From NCBI RefSeq assembly GCF_023091745.1, contig NC_068925.1, positions 74,775,085-74,839,084 on the forward strand: a stretch of DNA of 64,000 nt, given 5' to 3'. Below the pieces are notes generated by a model, which saw only the letters and a list, made by a program, of their open reading frames with translations, searched no databases and was not told the origin of the DNA. Numbering within the stretch: the first letter of the stretch is position 1; every line of letters begins with the position of its first letter. Below, one piece after another: positions 10,500 to 21,354 of this stretch. The DNA comes from Budorcas taxicolor (taxonomy: Eukaryota; Chordata; Mammalia; Artiodactyla; Bovidae). The translations under genes and the position numbers were made by a program.

Positions 10500-10930
10500 A
10501 GTCCTGGAAGCCAAAGACATTCCTTGCAAGAATTCTCTGACCCCTGCTAAACTCTTGACTTCCTGACAATAGGCAGGGAAGAAGTCCCCCTTCCAAGGGA
10601 AGTTCAGAGCCCTTGCACTCGTGTGGATACATGGAGGTTATTTTCCCACAGTGTCTTCCTCTGACTGGTCCCCACCTCCTTACCGGCAGATACAGGAGAG
10701 CAAAGGCAATGCCTCCTCGCAGACAGTTGTCAGGGAGCATTTAACAGGAGGATTCCTGCATGCTGTTTTCTATTTCTCAAGGATTCTTGGTTCCTTGTCA
10801 GTTCGTATTCCGTGAACGAGTAGAGCTGCACGCAGTTCTCAGGACTGAGGTCATAGGATGAGACACGCAGTGACTCTTTTCAGCTCAGCGACCTTGTATG
10901 TATTAGACTATCCATATTGTGGCTATTGAT
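10500..10930. other. Unassigned sequence upstream of an LTR-like tail
   Basis: It could be the U3 of the LTR-like element at 10930-11180, but I cannot recognise it. The 80-codon frame on the minus strand (10498-10740) has no known domain. Confidence 0.35.
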
Positions 10931-11180
10931 AAAATTTCATCCTGTGTAATAGCTAAGTAATCATCTTACTAAAAATATATAAGCCTGCATTTCTGCTAAT
11001 AAAACACCCTTGCTCCATCAGAGTTTGGGTCCCCTGTCTTTCTTTTTTTCTCTCTCTCTCTCTCTCTTTTACTTTCTTATCATCGACTCCAAACTGCCAG
11101 GTTCCAGTCCATTAAAGGACCACAGCAGACAGTGAGCACGTGGGTACCTGCAGAGAGTAGTGGCCTATTGTGAAGCCGAG
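10930..11180 (+). mobile_element. Probable ERV LTR tail (TATA, poly(A) signal, TC tract)
   Basis: A TATA-like 'aaatatataag' (about 10972-10983), AATAAA at about 11000-11005, 'gctccatcagagtttgggtcccc', a TC-rich tract (11038-11072) and 'actgccaggttccagtccattaaagg' occur in the order of a betaretrovirus-type ruminant LTR. The 5' limit is not defined. Confidence 0.5.
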
Positions 11181-12179
11181 GGCTGCAGGACGGGGCTACT
11201 CCAGGCCCTGAGTGCAATGTTCCTTCGAAGTAGGGAATGAAGCTTCTTAGGGGAAGAGTTCCCCACTGGTTCATGGCACCAGCAGATCATAGGAGTTCCA
11301 GGACCCCGATTCCCTCAGTACTAGGAAGGTAGGTTTGAGGATGGCCAGAGCCTGAATCCAGAGCCCCAGATGACTTTGGGCCACAAACAACCTCTCTGAG
11401 TTCCCTTGTGTTGTATAGACATCATTTTATACCTGTACCTTGATATGAAAAAGTGAGAAAACTCTATTTAGAGCATATCACAGGTGGCAGGTTAGTTAGG
11501 AGAAAATCACTGAATTTTTAATGGATGGGGAGACTGAGGCTCAAAAGATTTATTCTGGAGGCTGTTCATGAGTTCCCAGGTTCAGTCTGAATGACAGTAG
11601 GAAGAAGGAGAAAAAATAAAACAAAAAGACAGAAAAAAAAAAAAAAAACCAAAAAGGGAAATAGAGTATCTCTACTGTCAAAGGGGAGGGCATGGTGTAA
11701 ATATTGTGGGGCCTTTAGAACCTTTCCTGTCAAACAGGACCTTAACCTGTGACTCCTTAGCAAGGGGAGATGAATTATTGAAACTCTGAAGTTTAACATG
11801 CTATTCTTACAAATAAGCACCGTTAGCTACAACCCCAAAAATGCCACGGGATGTCAAGAGAAGATTCATAATGACACTTAAGTTTGCAGAGAATCCCATT
11901 TTGAAGCTGCAGCCATAACCCATTATCCATGTTGTGCTGAACTCATGTTTAATTCTGACAAAGGACAAATATGAGGTGGTGAGAACTTGATGTTTTTTTC
12001 CGCGGCCACTAGAAAAGAGCAGTGTCGGGCCATATTGTTTTTGACATGGAGCCTCAATTAGGCCTTAAAGAATAGGTAGAGCATGCTTGATGAAATTGGA
12101 GGCGCTACAGCGATCCGAGGAGGATTCAGCTGCTTGGTTTGAGGTTTGAGTTTGATGTTCCCCCACCAGGGACCCACCA
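11181..12179. other. Unassigned sequence
   Basis: Contains a possible short MIR core near 11515-11550 ('ggggagactgaggctcaaaag') and an A-rich run at 11610-11650 (16-A stretch). Otherwise nothing recognised. Confidence 0.45.
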
Positions 12180-12480
12180 GTCACAATAATTACAGTGCTG
12201 TCTTCTCCTACTATGATTTATTTAGATGTTGCTTTATGAATTAATTCCTTCTAATTGCTGCTCCTCTCACTGTAAATCAAGGTTTCCTGCTTTCTGTAGT
12301 ACGACGAACATTATCCTACAGTGTGGTAATTAGTCCAATTAGGCAGCAAGGCAGATGTGGAAAACCAATTAGTTTCAGGAATACGTCTGTGCCTATGTAT
12401 CCCAAGCACTGTTCAATTGAAATTTAATAGCAACTTAATAAAACATTGTTTTATTCATAAACCATCTCTTCCTTCCAAGC
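12180..12480. promoter_or_regulatory. Candidate conserved non-coding element with clustered TAAT cores
   Basis: Repeat-free and AT-rich, with homeodomain-core motifs at 12187-12192 (taatta), 12239-12246 (aattaatt), 12252-12257 (taattg), 12327-12333 (taattag), 12336-12342 (caattag) and 12366-12372 (caattag). Sequence composition alone cannot show conservation or enhancer activity, so the call is tentative. Confidence 0.3.
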
Positions 12481-12735
12481 TCCCATTTGTTTGTTTATCT
12501 GTTCATTTCTAATGGAGCCAGCGCCAACTTGCTTCATGCTTGGCGAGTCTCTTTCCATGCAGACGAGATTATTATTTTCTTCTTGCGGTTGGAGTTTGAA
12601 AGTATCCTTGTTTGGAAAGGGAGGTAGAGCCTGGTAGTTTGGGGAGGGATGAGATTATGGCAAACTCATCCTCTTTATCATAAATGTAACCATCATTTGA
12701 TCCAAGGACTTAAACCAGGAGACATCAATGCCCCA
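12481..12735. other. Repeat-free flank of the TAAT-rich block
   Basis: No repeat recognised; continues the unique block up to the microsatellite. Confidence 0.45.
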
Positions 12736-12737
12736 TT

Positions 12738-13078
12738 CTACATACACATGTATGTACACACACACTTACACACACATACAGGTACACACAGATACACACA
12801 TATATAGATACACACAGACAGAGAAGCATACACATGTATACATGTGCACATGTACACACATGCAGGCATGACACACATGTACCCAGACACATGAGCACAC
12901 GTACATATAAACATACAGTGCACCACACACAGAAGACACACATGTGTATACATGTTTATATGCACACACATATACATACAGAGAAACATACATGTATGTA
13001 TGCACAGGCACACACATCCAAACATACATGTATAGACACACATGTTTATACACTCATGCATGTACATACATGTGCTCC
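12738..13078 (+). repeat. Degenerate CA / TACA / ACATGTAT microsatellite
   Basis: About 340 bases of interrupted (CA)n, (TACA)n and 'acatgtat' units, with alternating purine-pyrimidine character over long stretches. It explains every overlapping Cys/Val/His/Thr-rich ORF in both strands; none is a gene. Confidence 0.95.
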
Positions 13079-14660
13079 TGGCCACCACCCCTCGAAAGGA
13101 ACCTTGTTCTTAGACCCCTTTCTGAATCTAGCAATCTTGCTGGGGCTTTTGTTGCCTTAGTCTGGGTGTGACTCAGGAGATATCCTATTCCCTGAAGTTT
13201 ATTCCATTGGGAAATTGGAACAAAATGAGTTATTAATCCCCTGGGTCCAAAAGTTCCTCAGTTCCTCAAAGTTTCTAAGTATTAACCCTCAAATAACAAC
13301 AAAACAAAATAGTTTATCGTGCAAACAATTTGTGCTCTAAACCAGGACAAATTATCGTGGATGACATCATCCAGTAACACATGTAGACAAACCATTTCAC
13401 CAAGTGTAAAAAGAGGAAGAGCCTTATACCATCCCTTGGTTTGGTGTAGGGTCTACAGAGGAAAGGAATGCACACACAGTAAGGGAAAACTCATGTTTCG
13501 TTAGTTAACGAAGGACTGGTCAGCTTTCACTAAATCTGCAGCTCTCTGGAAAGTGGAAGGCAGGAGATGCCATATTGCATTTTGTCTGGGGAGTGTGGTA
13601 CCTAGAATCTCCGTGAGAAAGAGACCCTCAGGAGATCAAAGGCCCTTCTACAGTATTTGATGGAAGAATTTGAAAGCCAGAGAAAGGATCTGGCTTCTCT
13701 CCCCAAAGTGCCAGACCTAAAATTAGCTCGAGTCTCTGGACTCATCGAGCCACCATGTTCTTTGCACAGCGTTCTGCTTGCCTCCCTTAGGGAAACACAT
13801 TTCCAGTTTCCAGAACATCTATGTACAAGAGTTATTAAAAAAATCTATCACAAAACAATCACAATAACTGAAAAATCCCTATTCACTGTTCCATCTGATA
13901 GGTAAATTACCGAACTTTTGATTTATGTAACTCATTATCGTTGCATGGTGGCTGCAGTGATACGCTCCATTTGTCTCCTTGATCATTACGTGGTTGCTTC
14001 TCTCTATGTCCTGAAAGCAAGACCTTAATCATAACCAGCAAGGGTAACACAATTAGCAAGATGTAGCATTAACATGTGCAGTTAGCTGTGTGTGGGTGTG
14101 TGTTTTGGGAAGACACGAGTGATGAGGATTTCAGGGCAAGAAGAAACTAAGCCCATCTTTTGAACCAGTGACCCCCTTCTTTCCTGATCCAGGAGAGGGA
14201 TGGGGCCTGTGAAAGTTCTATATAGATGCTCAGACAGTCCAGTCGGGGGCCCTTGGCTACAAACTGCAGTGTGAGGGGCAAGAGAAAAGGGAATATCAGG
14301 GTGGAAAGGAACAGAAAGAATGGTGATAAACCTGCGCTGGATCTCAGAAGACGGCTGCCCCTGTGACCTGAGAGATGAAGTTGTTCATTCCAGCTCACAG
14401 ACAGTCATTATTGCTCTTCTGATTGCATCTCTGCCTCGGGGGACATTGTGGCTGCGCTCGGTTACAAACACCCAGCCACTCCAGTCTGGGTGATGCACCA
14501 ACCTAAGCTGATGGAGGGGTGTTAAAATCGAACCCAGAGGAGAAGAAATGGTCTTCTTTGTTTTCCCAGCCTTTCACCTGTACAGGTGCTTTTGGGCCAT
14601 GGGTAGGGTAAAAAAGGCAACTGACAATCAAACCAGTTTTTTGTAAAAGTGAGACTCCGT
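13079..14660. other. Unassigned, largely repeat-free sequence
   Basis: No repeat or exon recognised with confidence. The block at 13900-14090 is AT-rich and non-repetitive. The 82-codon frame at 13657-13905 has no domain I can name. Confidence 0.45.
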
Positions 14661-14664
14661 TTCT

Positions 14665-14796
14665 GACAATTCAATACAATTTAATTCAACAAATGCTTGT
14701 TGAAGAACACCTAATTATCATAATTATCATTAATAATGTAAACAGTCACATTATTACATTATTATTTACATAATGCAACTAATTACATTATTACAA
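14665..14796 (-). repeat. L2 LINE 3' end, left part, minus strand
   Basis: Starts with 'caattcaacaaatgcttgttgaa', the reverse complement of the L2 3' terminus. It then degenerates into an AT-rich 'attatcataatta' stretch before the BovB insertion. Confidence 0.55.
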
Positions 14797-15088
14797 CAGT
14801 CCTGAATATTCATTGGAAGGACTTATGCTGAAGCTGAAACTCCAATACTTTGGCCACCTGACTCATTGGAAAAGACCCTGATACTGGGAAAGACTGAAGG
14901 CCAGAGAAGGGGATGACAGAGGATGAAATGGTTGGATGACATCACCGACGTGATGGACATGAGTTTGAGCAAGCTCCAGGAGTTGGTGTCCTGACAGTTT
15001 CCCTTTCAGGACAAGGAAAGCCTGACGTGCTGCAGTCCATGGGGTCGCAAAGAGTTGGACACAACTGAGCGACTGAACTGAACTGAAT
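14797..15088 (+). mobile_element. BovB LINE 3' fragment with internal rearrangement
   Basis: BovB 3' end from 'cagtcctgaatattcattgg' to 'gactgaactgaactgaa'. Relative to other copies in this window it lacks about 13 bases at 'ccacctgactcattgg', a deletion between 'ctga' repeats. It also carries an extra segment (14989-15011) bounded by the inverted pair TCCTGA/TCAGGA. Confidence 0.92.
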
Positions 15089-15530
15089 ATAAATAAGCAT
15101 CTACTGTACTGGAGTGTATAGATTATTTAAAAAAGAATCATATAGGATTCCTGGCCCCAGAGTTTGCAGTCTATTCAGCCATGAGCAGATGGTCCTGATG
15201 CTGCTAAGACAAAGCAAGAATGAGTGATACAGGAGGCAGCCAGGCAGTGAGGGGTCTGAGAGAAAAGGGGTGAGGACCAGGGAAAGCTTCGTGAAGAACA
15301 TGGTATGTGTGCTCTGTCTTGAGGAAGGGTGGGTTTGGGGCAAGCAGAGGAGAGCATTGCAGGCAGGAGGGAACGGAAGGCGGCCACATGGTTGCAGGAG
15401 AGTTGTGGTCACATCATGGGTAGTGGGCATCTGATTCGTCTAGAACCAGGATGGTGGTGGACTTTAAAGGCGGGATCTGCTCTTGAGTTTGGTTAGCACT
15501 GGGCAACAACGGAAGCCTCAGCCAGCGTGT
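15089..15530 (-). repeat. L2 LINE, continuation on the right of BovB, minus strand
   Basis: The L2 minus-strand order resumes: 'cagagtttgcagtctattcagcc', 'gaccagggaaagcttcgtgaag', 'gcaggcaggagggaacgg'. It belongs with 14665-14796 and is split by BovB. The overlapping minus-strand frame of 109 codons is an accident of diverged L2 sequence. Confidence 0.55.
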
Positions 15531-16080
15531 CCATCATATTCTTGGGACTTTTTCTAACAGAAACCATGTCAGTGATCCATTCCATCTGCTTGGCTAAAGG
15601 GTTGTTTGGAAAATGAAATGCGTGAACCCGTGCAAGTGACATTTAATACTGTGCCCTTCTCAGCTCATATTAGATGAGGTTTCCAGCATTACACTCCTAG
15701 TGGGCTTGTTTACAGTGACAATATTGCATTATTGGTGAGTCCAAAGATTTGTAAACTACTGCTGTAAGGTAAGTTTTGTAGTCACAGAGCAGCATAATTT
15801 TTCTGTGTTAATAATGCAAGTGTGTGTGTGGTGGAGGGGGGAGGTGCTGGATAATAAAAAATAGCAGTTTTTAGGTTTTTCCAGGGACTTCACGGGGGCT
15901 ACACTTCCCCAGGACTTTGTTATTTGGAGAGACCTGGAAACCAAGACAAAGGCTCAGAGATCTTCTCAGCCCTCCCTGGGGCCCACACCCACACTGACTG
16001 TGAGAGGTTCTGCCTTCAGGGCATCTGCTTTCCCAAGCAATCGATGCAACAACAGAGTGAGAAATGAGGAACAGCAACCG
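15531..16080. other. Unassigned sequence
   Basis: Includes a short TG run near 15820-15832. Nothing else recognised. Confidence 0.45.
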
Positions 16081-16445
16081 CTTAGCATCCATTCTTCCTT
16101 GTAATTAACATCACGTGGCTGCTGGCTGCGAGAACAGCCTGGAGCTGTCTGGTGGAGAAATGCTCATTCAGGGAAACCAAGCAACACACAAACAAACACG
16201 AAAAGGCGTGCTGGCCCATAATTCTTGCAAAATGCACAAAAAGGGAAAGGGCCTACTTCAAAGCTGTCTATAACCGAATCACCGCTCGGGGTTTATGTTT
16301 AGTATTTTCTTTCCTTTTCCTCTGAAAAATCAGCTCATATATTTTCTTGCAACCACGACAAGCACTCTCTTAATTGTTCCACTAAAAGAGGTGTTGAAAT
16401 GTTACTAATTGTCAAATGCAATTAAGTGTAGCAACATGTCACAGG
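16080..16445. promoter_or_regulatory. Candidate conserved non-coding block
   Basis: A repeat-free AT-rich stretch with a CACGTG E-box-like motif near 16112-16117 and several attaatt/taattg cores in 16330-16440. No repeat signature is seen. Conservation is not demonstrable here. Confidence 0.25.
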
Positions 16446-16900
16446 TAAATTAACGGGAAGCCAGGTGCTGTGTGGGGAGTGTGGGTGGGAGGGGGGAGTG
16501 AACCGACATTCATGCTGATGGGAATAATCCTTATCCTTTCCTGTAGGTGACTCCTGCTTGCCCAACTCGATGCCTCACACTGGCCTCTGATCACAGCTTT
16601 TAAGGGTTTCTGACTCATCAGTGTCCATTTACTGGGAGTAGTTTTTAGCTGTTCTGTCTCTAAAAGCTTGATCGTGATGTTATGAGCAGAGTGCTGTAAC
16701 TGGAAAAAGGAAAAGTCAGTTATTACCTTTGAGTCACCCAGAGAAAGGGAACGGTATTTGCAGGAAATCCCCAAGCCCACACCTGAAATTGCAAAGAGGC
16801 ATCCACAGAGAGAGAGGTGCTTTACACTCGTGGTCCTGTTGCCCCTGGAGATCAAGGAGTGCTGCGGGAGAGAAAGGGGTGGTGCAAGAGGACGGTCACA
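16446..16900. other. Unassigned sequence
   Basis: The 138-codon minus frame and 103-codon plus frame overlap in this interval, which argues that neither is real. No repeat identified. Confidence 0.4.
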
Positions 16901-16904
16901 CCCT

Positions 16905-17067
16905 AGGTCTCAGGCCAGTCCCTGGGACAGGGCACCGGTTTGTGGCTTCTCACAAGGAAGAATTCGAGAATAAACCATGGCAAAGTGAAAGGTTTATTCA
17001 GGGAGATCCACACTCCATTGAGGGCCGTCTCAGAAAGTGAGAGGCTCCAGGGTACTGAGTCACCAAT
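16905..17067 (-). mobile_element. Partial ruminant ERV LTR, minus strand
   Basis: The block 'ggcttctcacaaggaagaattcgagaataaaccatggcaaagtgaaagg', followed by 'tttattcagg' and 'gagggccgtctcagaaagtgagaggc', matches my memory of a ruminant ERV LTR in antisense. AATAAA on the minus strand lies near 16993-16998. Truncated where BovB begins. Confidence 0.55.
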
Positions 17068-17828
17068 TTTCATTGTTGTCATCGTTCATTCGCTAAACTG
17101 TGGCTGCCTCTTTGTGACCCCATGGACTGTAGTATGCCAGGCTCCCCTGTCCTTCACTGTCTCGCAGAGTATGCCCAGATTTATGTCCATTGAGTTGGTG
17201 ATGCCATCTAACCATCTCATCCTCTGTCGTCCCCTTCTCCTCCTCCCTTGAATCTTTTCCAGTGCCAGGGTCTTTTTCAATGAGTTGGCTGTTTGCATCA
17301 GGTGGCCAAAGGACTTCAGCTTCAGCATCAGTCCTTCCAATGAATATTTAGGACTGATGTCCTTTAGGATGGACTGGTTTGATCTCCTTGCAGTCCAAGG
17401 GGCTCTCGAGTCTTCTCCAACACCGCAGTTCAAAAACATCAATTCTTTGGTGCACAGCCTTCCTTATGGTCCAACTCTCACATCCATACATGACCACTGG
17501 AAAAACCATAGTTTTCAGCTATGCAGATCTTTGTTGGCAAAGTAATGTCTCTGCTTTTTAATATTCTAACTAGGTTTGTCACAGCTTTCCTTCCAAGGAG
17601 CAAATGCCTTTTAATTTCATGGCTCCAGTCACCATCTGCAGTAATTCTGGAGCCCCAGAAAATAAAATCTGTCACTATTTCCTCTTCTATTTGCCATGAA
17701 GTGATGGAACTGGATGCCATGATCTTAGCATTTTAAATGTTCAGTTTCAAGCCAGCTTTTTCACTCTCCTCTTTCACCCTCATCAAGAGGCTCTTCAGTT
17801 CCTCTTCATTTTCTGTCATTAGAGTGGT

Positions 17829-17840
17829 ATCATCTGCATA
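17829..17840 (-). other. BovB reverse transcriptase YADD motif
   Basis: Minus-strand codons tat gca gat gat give Tyr-Ala-Asp-Asp, the RT motif C with its two metal-binding aspartates. Seen directly; it lies within the pseudogenised BovB. Confidence 0.9.
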
Positions 17841-18998
17841 TCTAAGGTTATTGATATTTCTCCTAGAAATCTTGATTCCAGCTTGTGATTCATCCAGCCT
17901 GGCATTTCTCATGATATACTTTGCATTGAAGTTAAATCAGCAGGATGACAATATACAGCCTTGTCATACTCCTTTCCCAATTTGGAACCAGTCAGTTGTC
18001 CCATGTCCAATTTTAACTAGTGATTCTTGACCTGCATATAGGTTGCTCATGAGACAGGTAAGGTAGTCTGGTATTTCCAACTCTTTAAGAATTTTCAAGT
18101 TTTTTGAGATCCACATAGTCAAAGGCTTTAGTGTAATCAATGAAGCAGAAGTGGCTTTTTTTCTTACATTCCCTTGCTTCCTGTATGAGCCAACAAACAT
18201 TGGCAATTTGGTGTCTTGTTCCTCTGCCTTTCTTAAAGCCAGCTTGTACATATTGAAGTTCTTAGTTCATGTACTGCTAAAGCCTAGCTTGAAAGATTGA
18301 ACATAACTTTGTGAGATGAGCACAGTTGTACAGCAGTTCGAACATCTTTGGCACTGCCCTTCTTTGGGATTGGAATGAAAACTGTCCTTTTCCAGTCTCA
18401 TGGCCACTGCTGAGTTTTCCAATTTTGCTGGCATATTGAGTTCTGTGCTTTAACAGATCATCTTTTAGGATTTTAAATAGCTCAGCTGGAATTCCGCCAC
18501 CTCCACTAGCTTTGTTCATAGTAATGCTTCCTAAGGCCCGCTTGACTTCACACTCCAGGATGTCTGGTTTTAGGTGAGTGATCACACTGTCTTGATTATT
18601 TGGGTCATTAAGACTTTTTTGGTACAGTTTTGTGTATTCTTGCCACCTCTTCTTAATTGCTTCTGCCTTTGTCAGGTCCTTACTGATTCTGTCCTTTATT
18701 GTGCCCCCCCCCACCTCCATGATGAAAAGGACATTTTGTGTGTGTGTTTGTTTTAGAATGTGTTGCAGGTCTTCATAGAACCAGTCAGCTGCAGCTTCTT
18801 CTGTCATTTTTGAGACTGCTTCTAAGTACTGCTTTTCAGACTCTTTTGTTGACTATGAGGGCTCTTCCAATTCTTCTAAGGGATTCTTGTCCACAGTAGT
18901 AGATATGATGGTCATCTGAATCAAAATCGCCCATTCCCGTCCATTTCAGCTCACTGATTCCTAAGGCATAGATGCTTACTCTTGCCATCTCCTGCTTG

Positions 18999-19211
18999 TG
19001 CTAAGTTGCTTCAGTCCTGTCCAACTCTTTGCAACCCCCGTGGACTGTAGCCCACCAAGTTCCTCTGTCTGTGGGGTTCTCCAGGCAAGAATATTGGAGT
19101 GGGTTGCCATGTCCTTCCTCAGGGGATCTTCCTGACCCAGGGATTGAGCCCTGGTCTCATGTCTCCTGCAGCTGTAGGTGGGTTCTTTACCGCTTGCACC
19201 ACCTGGGAAGC
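18999..19211 (-). mobile_element. Bov-tA SINE inserted in BovB, minus strand
   Basis: Complete reversed Bov-tA, from 'tgctaagttgcttcagtcc' to 'ccacctgggaagc'. Exact 10-base duplications CTCCTGCTTG at 18989-18998 and 19212-19221 belong to the BovB sequence, so the SINE landed in an existing BovB. Confidence 0.95.
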
Positions 19212-19290
19212 CTCCTGCTTGACAACTTCCAACCGACCTTGACTCATGAATCTAACATTCCAGATTCCTATGCAATATTGCTTTTTTACT

Positions 19291-19760
19291 TTCACAACTA
19301 GATTTTATACAGTGGGTAATAATTTCATAGACTAATGAGTGGGAGGATTCTTCCAGCTATTTTGGGGAAGGGCTGGGGATTTCCAGGAATCAGACTGCCA
19401 CCCAGTTTTTGACCTTTGACTGTAGGCCTCAGAACTGTCTCGGCACCTGCGGGCGTGTCACTTAGCATGCTAATGGAGTACAAGGAGCATATACGGAGAG
19501 GCAAGTTCTAGTGGAGGTCAACTGTCCGCTGTCCTGGGCCTAGTTGGTTCTGCCCGGTTTCTGTCGTGTCTTCAGAGGCTGTCATTCTTTTAAAGGTTGT
19601 GCCCTGCCCCCTTCGCCTCAGTAGGCTTTGCAGTCCTTCATTTGATTTTGCATTTTGTTCCCTTCCCGGAGCGTTTCCCTCGTGCTATGTGCGGTGGGCC
19701 TTGTAGATGGATAGCGCAGGACACCAAGACCACTGCTTTCATTGTCAACTCCTTCATTGA
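19291..19760. other. Unassigned sequence
   Basis: No repeat or exon recognised. Confidence 0.45.
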
Positions 19761-19764
19761 GCTC

Positions 19765-19905
19765 AGCCACACACATTTTCAACTAGATTATAAGCTCTTT
19801 GCAGGGACTGGGTCCTATTCTTTTATTGTACCTCCAACATCTAGGGCTATGCTTTGCACGTATTGAGAATTCAATATGCACTTGATGAACACACATAAAG
19901 AATTC
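19765..19905 (+). repeat. L2 LINE 3' end
   Basis: Matches the L2 terminus: 'actagattataagctctttgcagggactgggtcct', then 'ccaacatctagggctatgctttgcacgtattgag' and 'atgcacttgatgaac'. Confidence 0.7.
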
Positions 19906-20452
19906 AGCAAGTTGGGAGAGGGAATTTCTCTGGAGGAAGAGGGTATATCTGGTTGGGAATTCGTGCTCAGGGAGGAGTTTGAAGGCCAGTCAGACACTTA
20001 AGAGATCCAGTTCCAGATGAGGTCACAGCTGGAGGCAGCAAATCGGTATCACTTGGAAAGAAGGGAGAGCTGACCTGTGGGCTGAGATCTGTTCCTGACA
20101 GAGGAGTGAGAGGCCCCAGGCTCGGCCTGGGCGGGTGCTCCTGGTGACAGTGGGAGGGGCTCTGGGGGGAGACAGAGGGCGCAGGCCCCTCTGTTACCCT
20201 CTGTCCTGGTGCCAAGCCCTGAGGGGCTGGGGAGGCAGCAGGAGATATTGTCTTCCCAGCTGGTAGGCCCTTTCTCGGCAGGGATATGGGAAGACAGTAT
20301 CTGCACTGCGTGTTAGTGCAGACCCCACTGGTCAAGGGCTCAGTCCCAAAAGAATGCCCCCAACTTCAGCTGAGCCATAGATGGTGTGCCCAGGTGAACC
20401 ACATGTGTGCCCAGCTGACTGCAAATTAGAAGAGCCCTACCACCCTCTCCCC
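19906..20452. other. Unassigned, moderately GC-rich sequence
   Basis: Two overlapping minus-strand frames (122 and 85 codons, 19967-20335) are Pro/Ser-rich without a known domain. No splice or start context supports either. Confidence 0.4.
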
Positions 20453-21058
20453 GTCTGACACTACCCTTATGGCAGAAAGCAAAGAAGAACTAAAAAGTCT
20501 CTTGGTGAAAGTGAAAGAGGAGAGTGAAAAAGTTGGCTTAAAACCCAGCATTCAAAAAACTAAGATCATGGCATCTGGTCCCATCACTTCATGGCAAACA
20601 GATGGGGAAACAGTGGAAACAGCAACAGACTTTATTTGGGCTCCAAAATTACTGCAGATGGTGACTGCAGCCATGAAATTAAAAGATGCTTACTCCTTGG
20701 AAGGAAAGTTATGACCAATCTAGACAGCATATTAAAAAGCAGAGACATTACTTTGCCAACAAAGGTCTGTCTAGTCAAAGCTATGGTTTTTCCAGTGGTC
20801 ATGTATGGATGTGAGAGTTGGACTATAAAGAAAGCTGAGGACCGAAGAATTGATGCTTTTGAACTGTGGTGCTGGAGAAGACTCTTGAGAGTTCCTTGGA
20901 CTGCAAGGAGATCCAACCCATCCATCCTAAGAGAAATCAGTCCTGAATATTCATTGGAAGGACTGATGCTGGAGCTGAAACTCCAATACTTTGGCCACCT
21001 GATGCGAAGAACTGACTCATTGGAAAAGACCCTGAGTCAATGAACTGAACTGAACTGA
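20453..21058 (+). mobile_element. BovB LINE RT C-terminal fragment with frameshift and 3' deletion
   Basis: Begins just after the YAD part of motif C with codons for D-T-T-L-M-A-E and runs through the RT thumb and post-RT region. The first frame (20469-20714) and second (20591-21043) overlap. The change of frame falls near 20634, where 'tttatttgggctcc' has one T fewer than the family sequence. The last ~200 bases are missing: 'gaccctga' is joined to 'gtcaatgaactgaactgaactgaa'. Not functional. Confidence 0.93.
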
Positions 21059-21350
21059 ATCCCAAACTCCCAATCCATCCCTCCCTCACTTCCCTGAGTC
21101 TTCACATGACTTTCCCACTGGACCTGTCTCTGCCCTAATCCCCTCTTCTTATAGTAATAATGGATTAGGGCCCCTTCCATATGACCTGATTTTACCTTCA
21201 TTGGCCCTTTAAGGGTTCTCTTTCCAAATACAGTCACACGCTGAGAAACTAAGGGTTAAGACTTCAAAATATGAATTTTGGGGAATATTATTCAGCCCAT
21301 AACAGTCACCCAGCCAGATGGAAACAGCCTAGCCCAGAGATTAAATATAC
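21059..21350. other. Unassigned sequence
   Basis: No feature recognised. Confidence 0.45.
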
Positions 21351-21354
21351 ATTT

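Larger units (their letters stand above)
17068..19290 (-). mobile_element. BovB LINE, 5'-truncated, retaining RT motifs but frame-broken
   Basis: About 2.0 kb of BovB (RTE-clade LINE) on the minus strand, excluding the SINE at 18999-19211. Reading from the right, a 176-codon frame (18807-18277) covers the region upstream of and into the RT. Palm motif A (F-I-D-Y...A-F-D) is encoded at 18144-18118, and the catalytic Y-A-D-D of motif C at 17840-17829. Frames at 18251-17964, 17720-17478 and 17442-17086 carry successive later parts in different phases, so several frameshifts separate them. The endonuclease domain and 5' end are missing. In the family this protein reverse-transcribes its own RNA at a nicked target; this copy cannot make a full protein. 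Confidence 0.95.

Noticed and set aside
12725..13171. Five overlapping Cys/Val/Tyr- or His/Thr-rich ORFs on both strands
   Set aside because: All are translations of a CA/TACA microsatellite.
16439..16973. Overlapping 138-codon minus and 103-codon plus ORFs
   Set aside because: They overlap on opposite strands, have no recognised domain and no splice or start support.
18277..18807. 176-codon RT-like ORF as a possible functional gene
   Set aside because: It is only one segment of a 5'-truncated, multiply frameshifted BovB.
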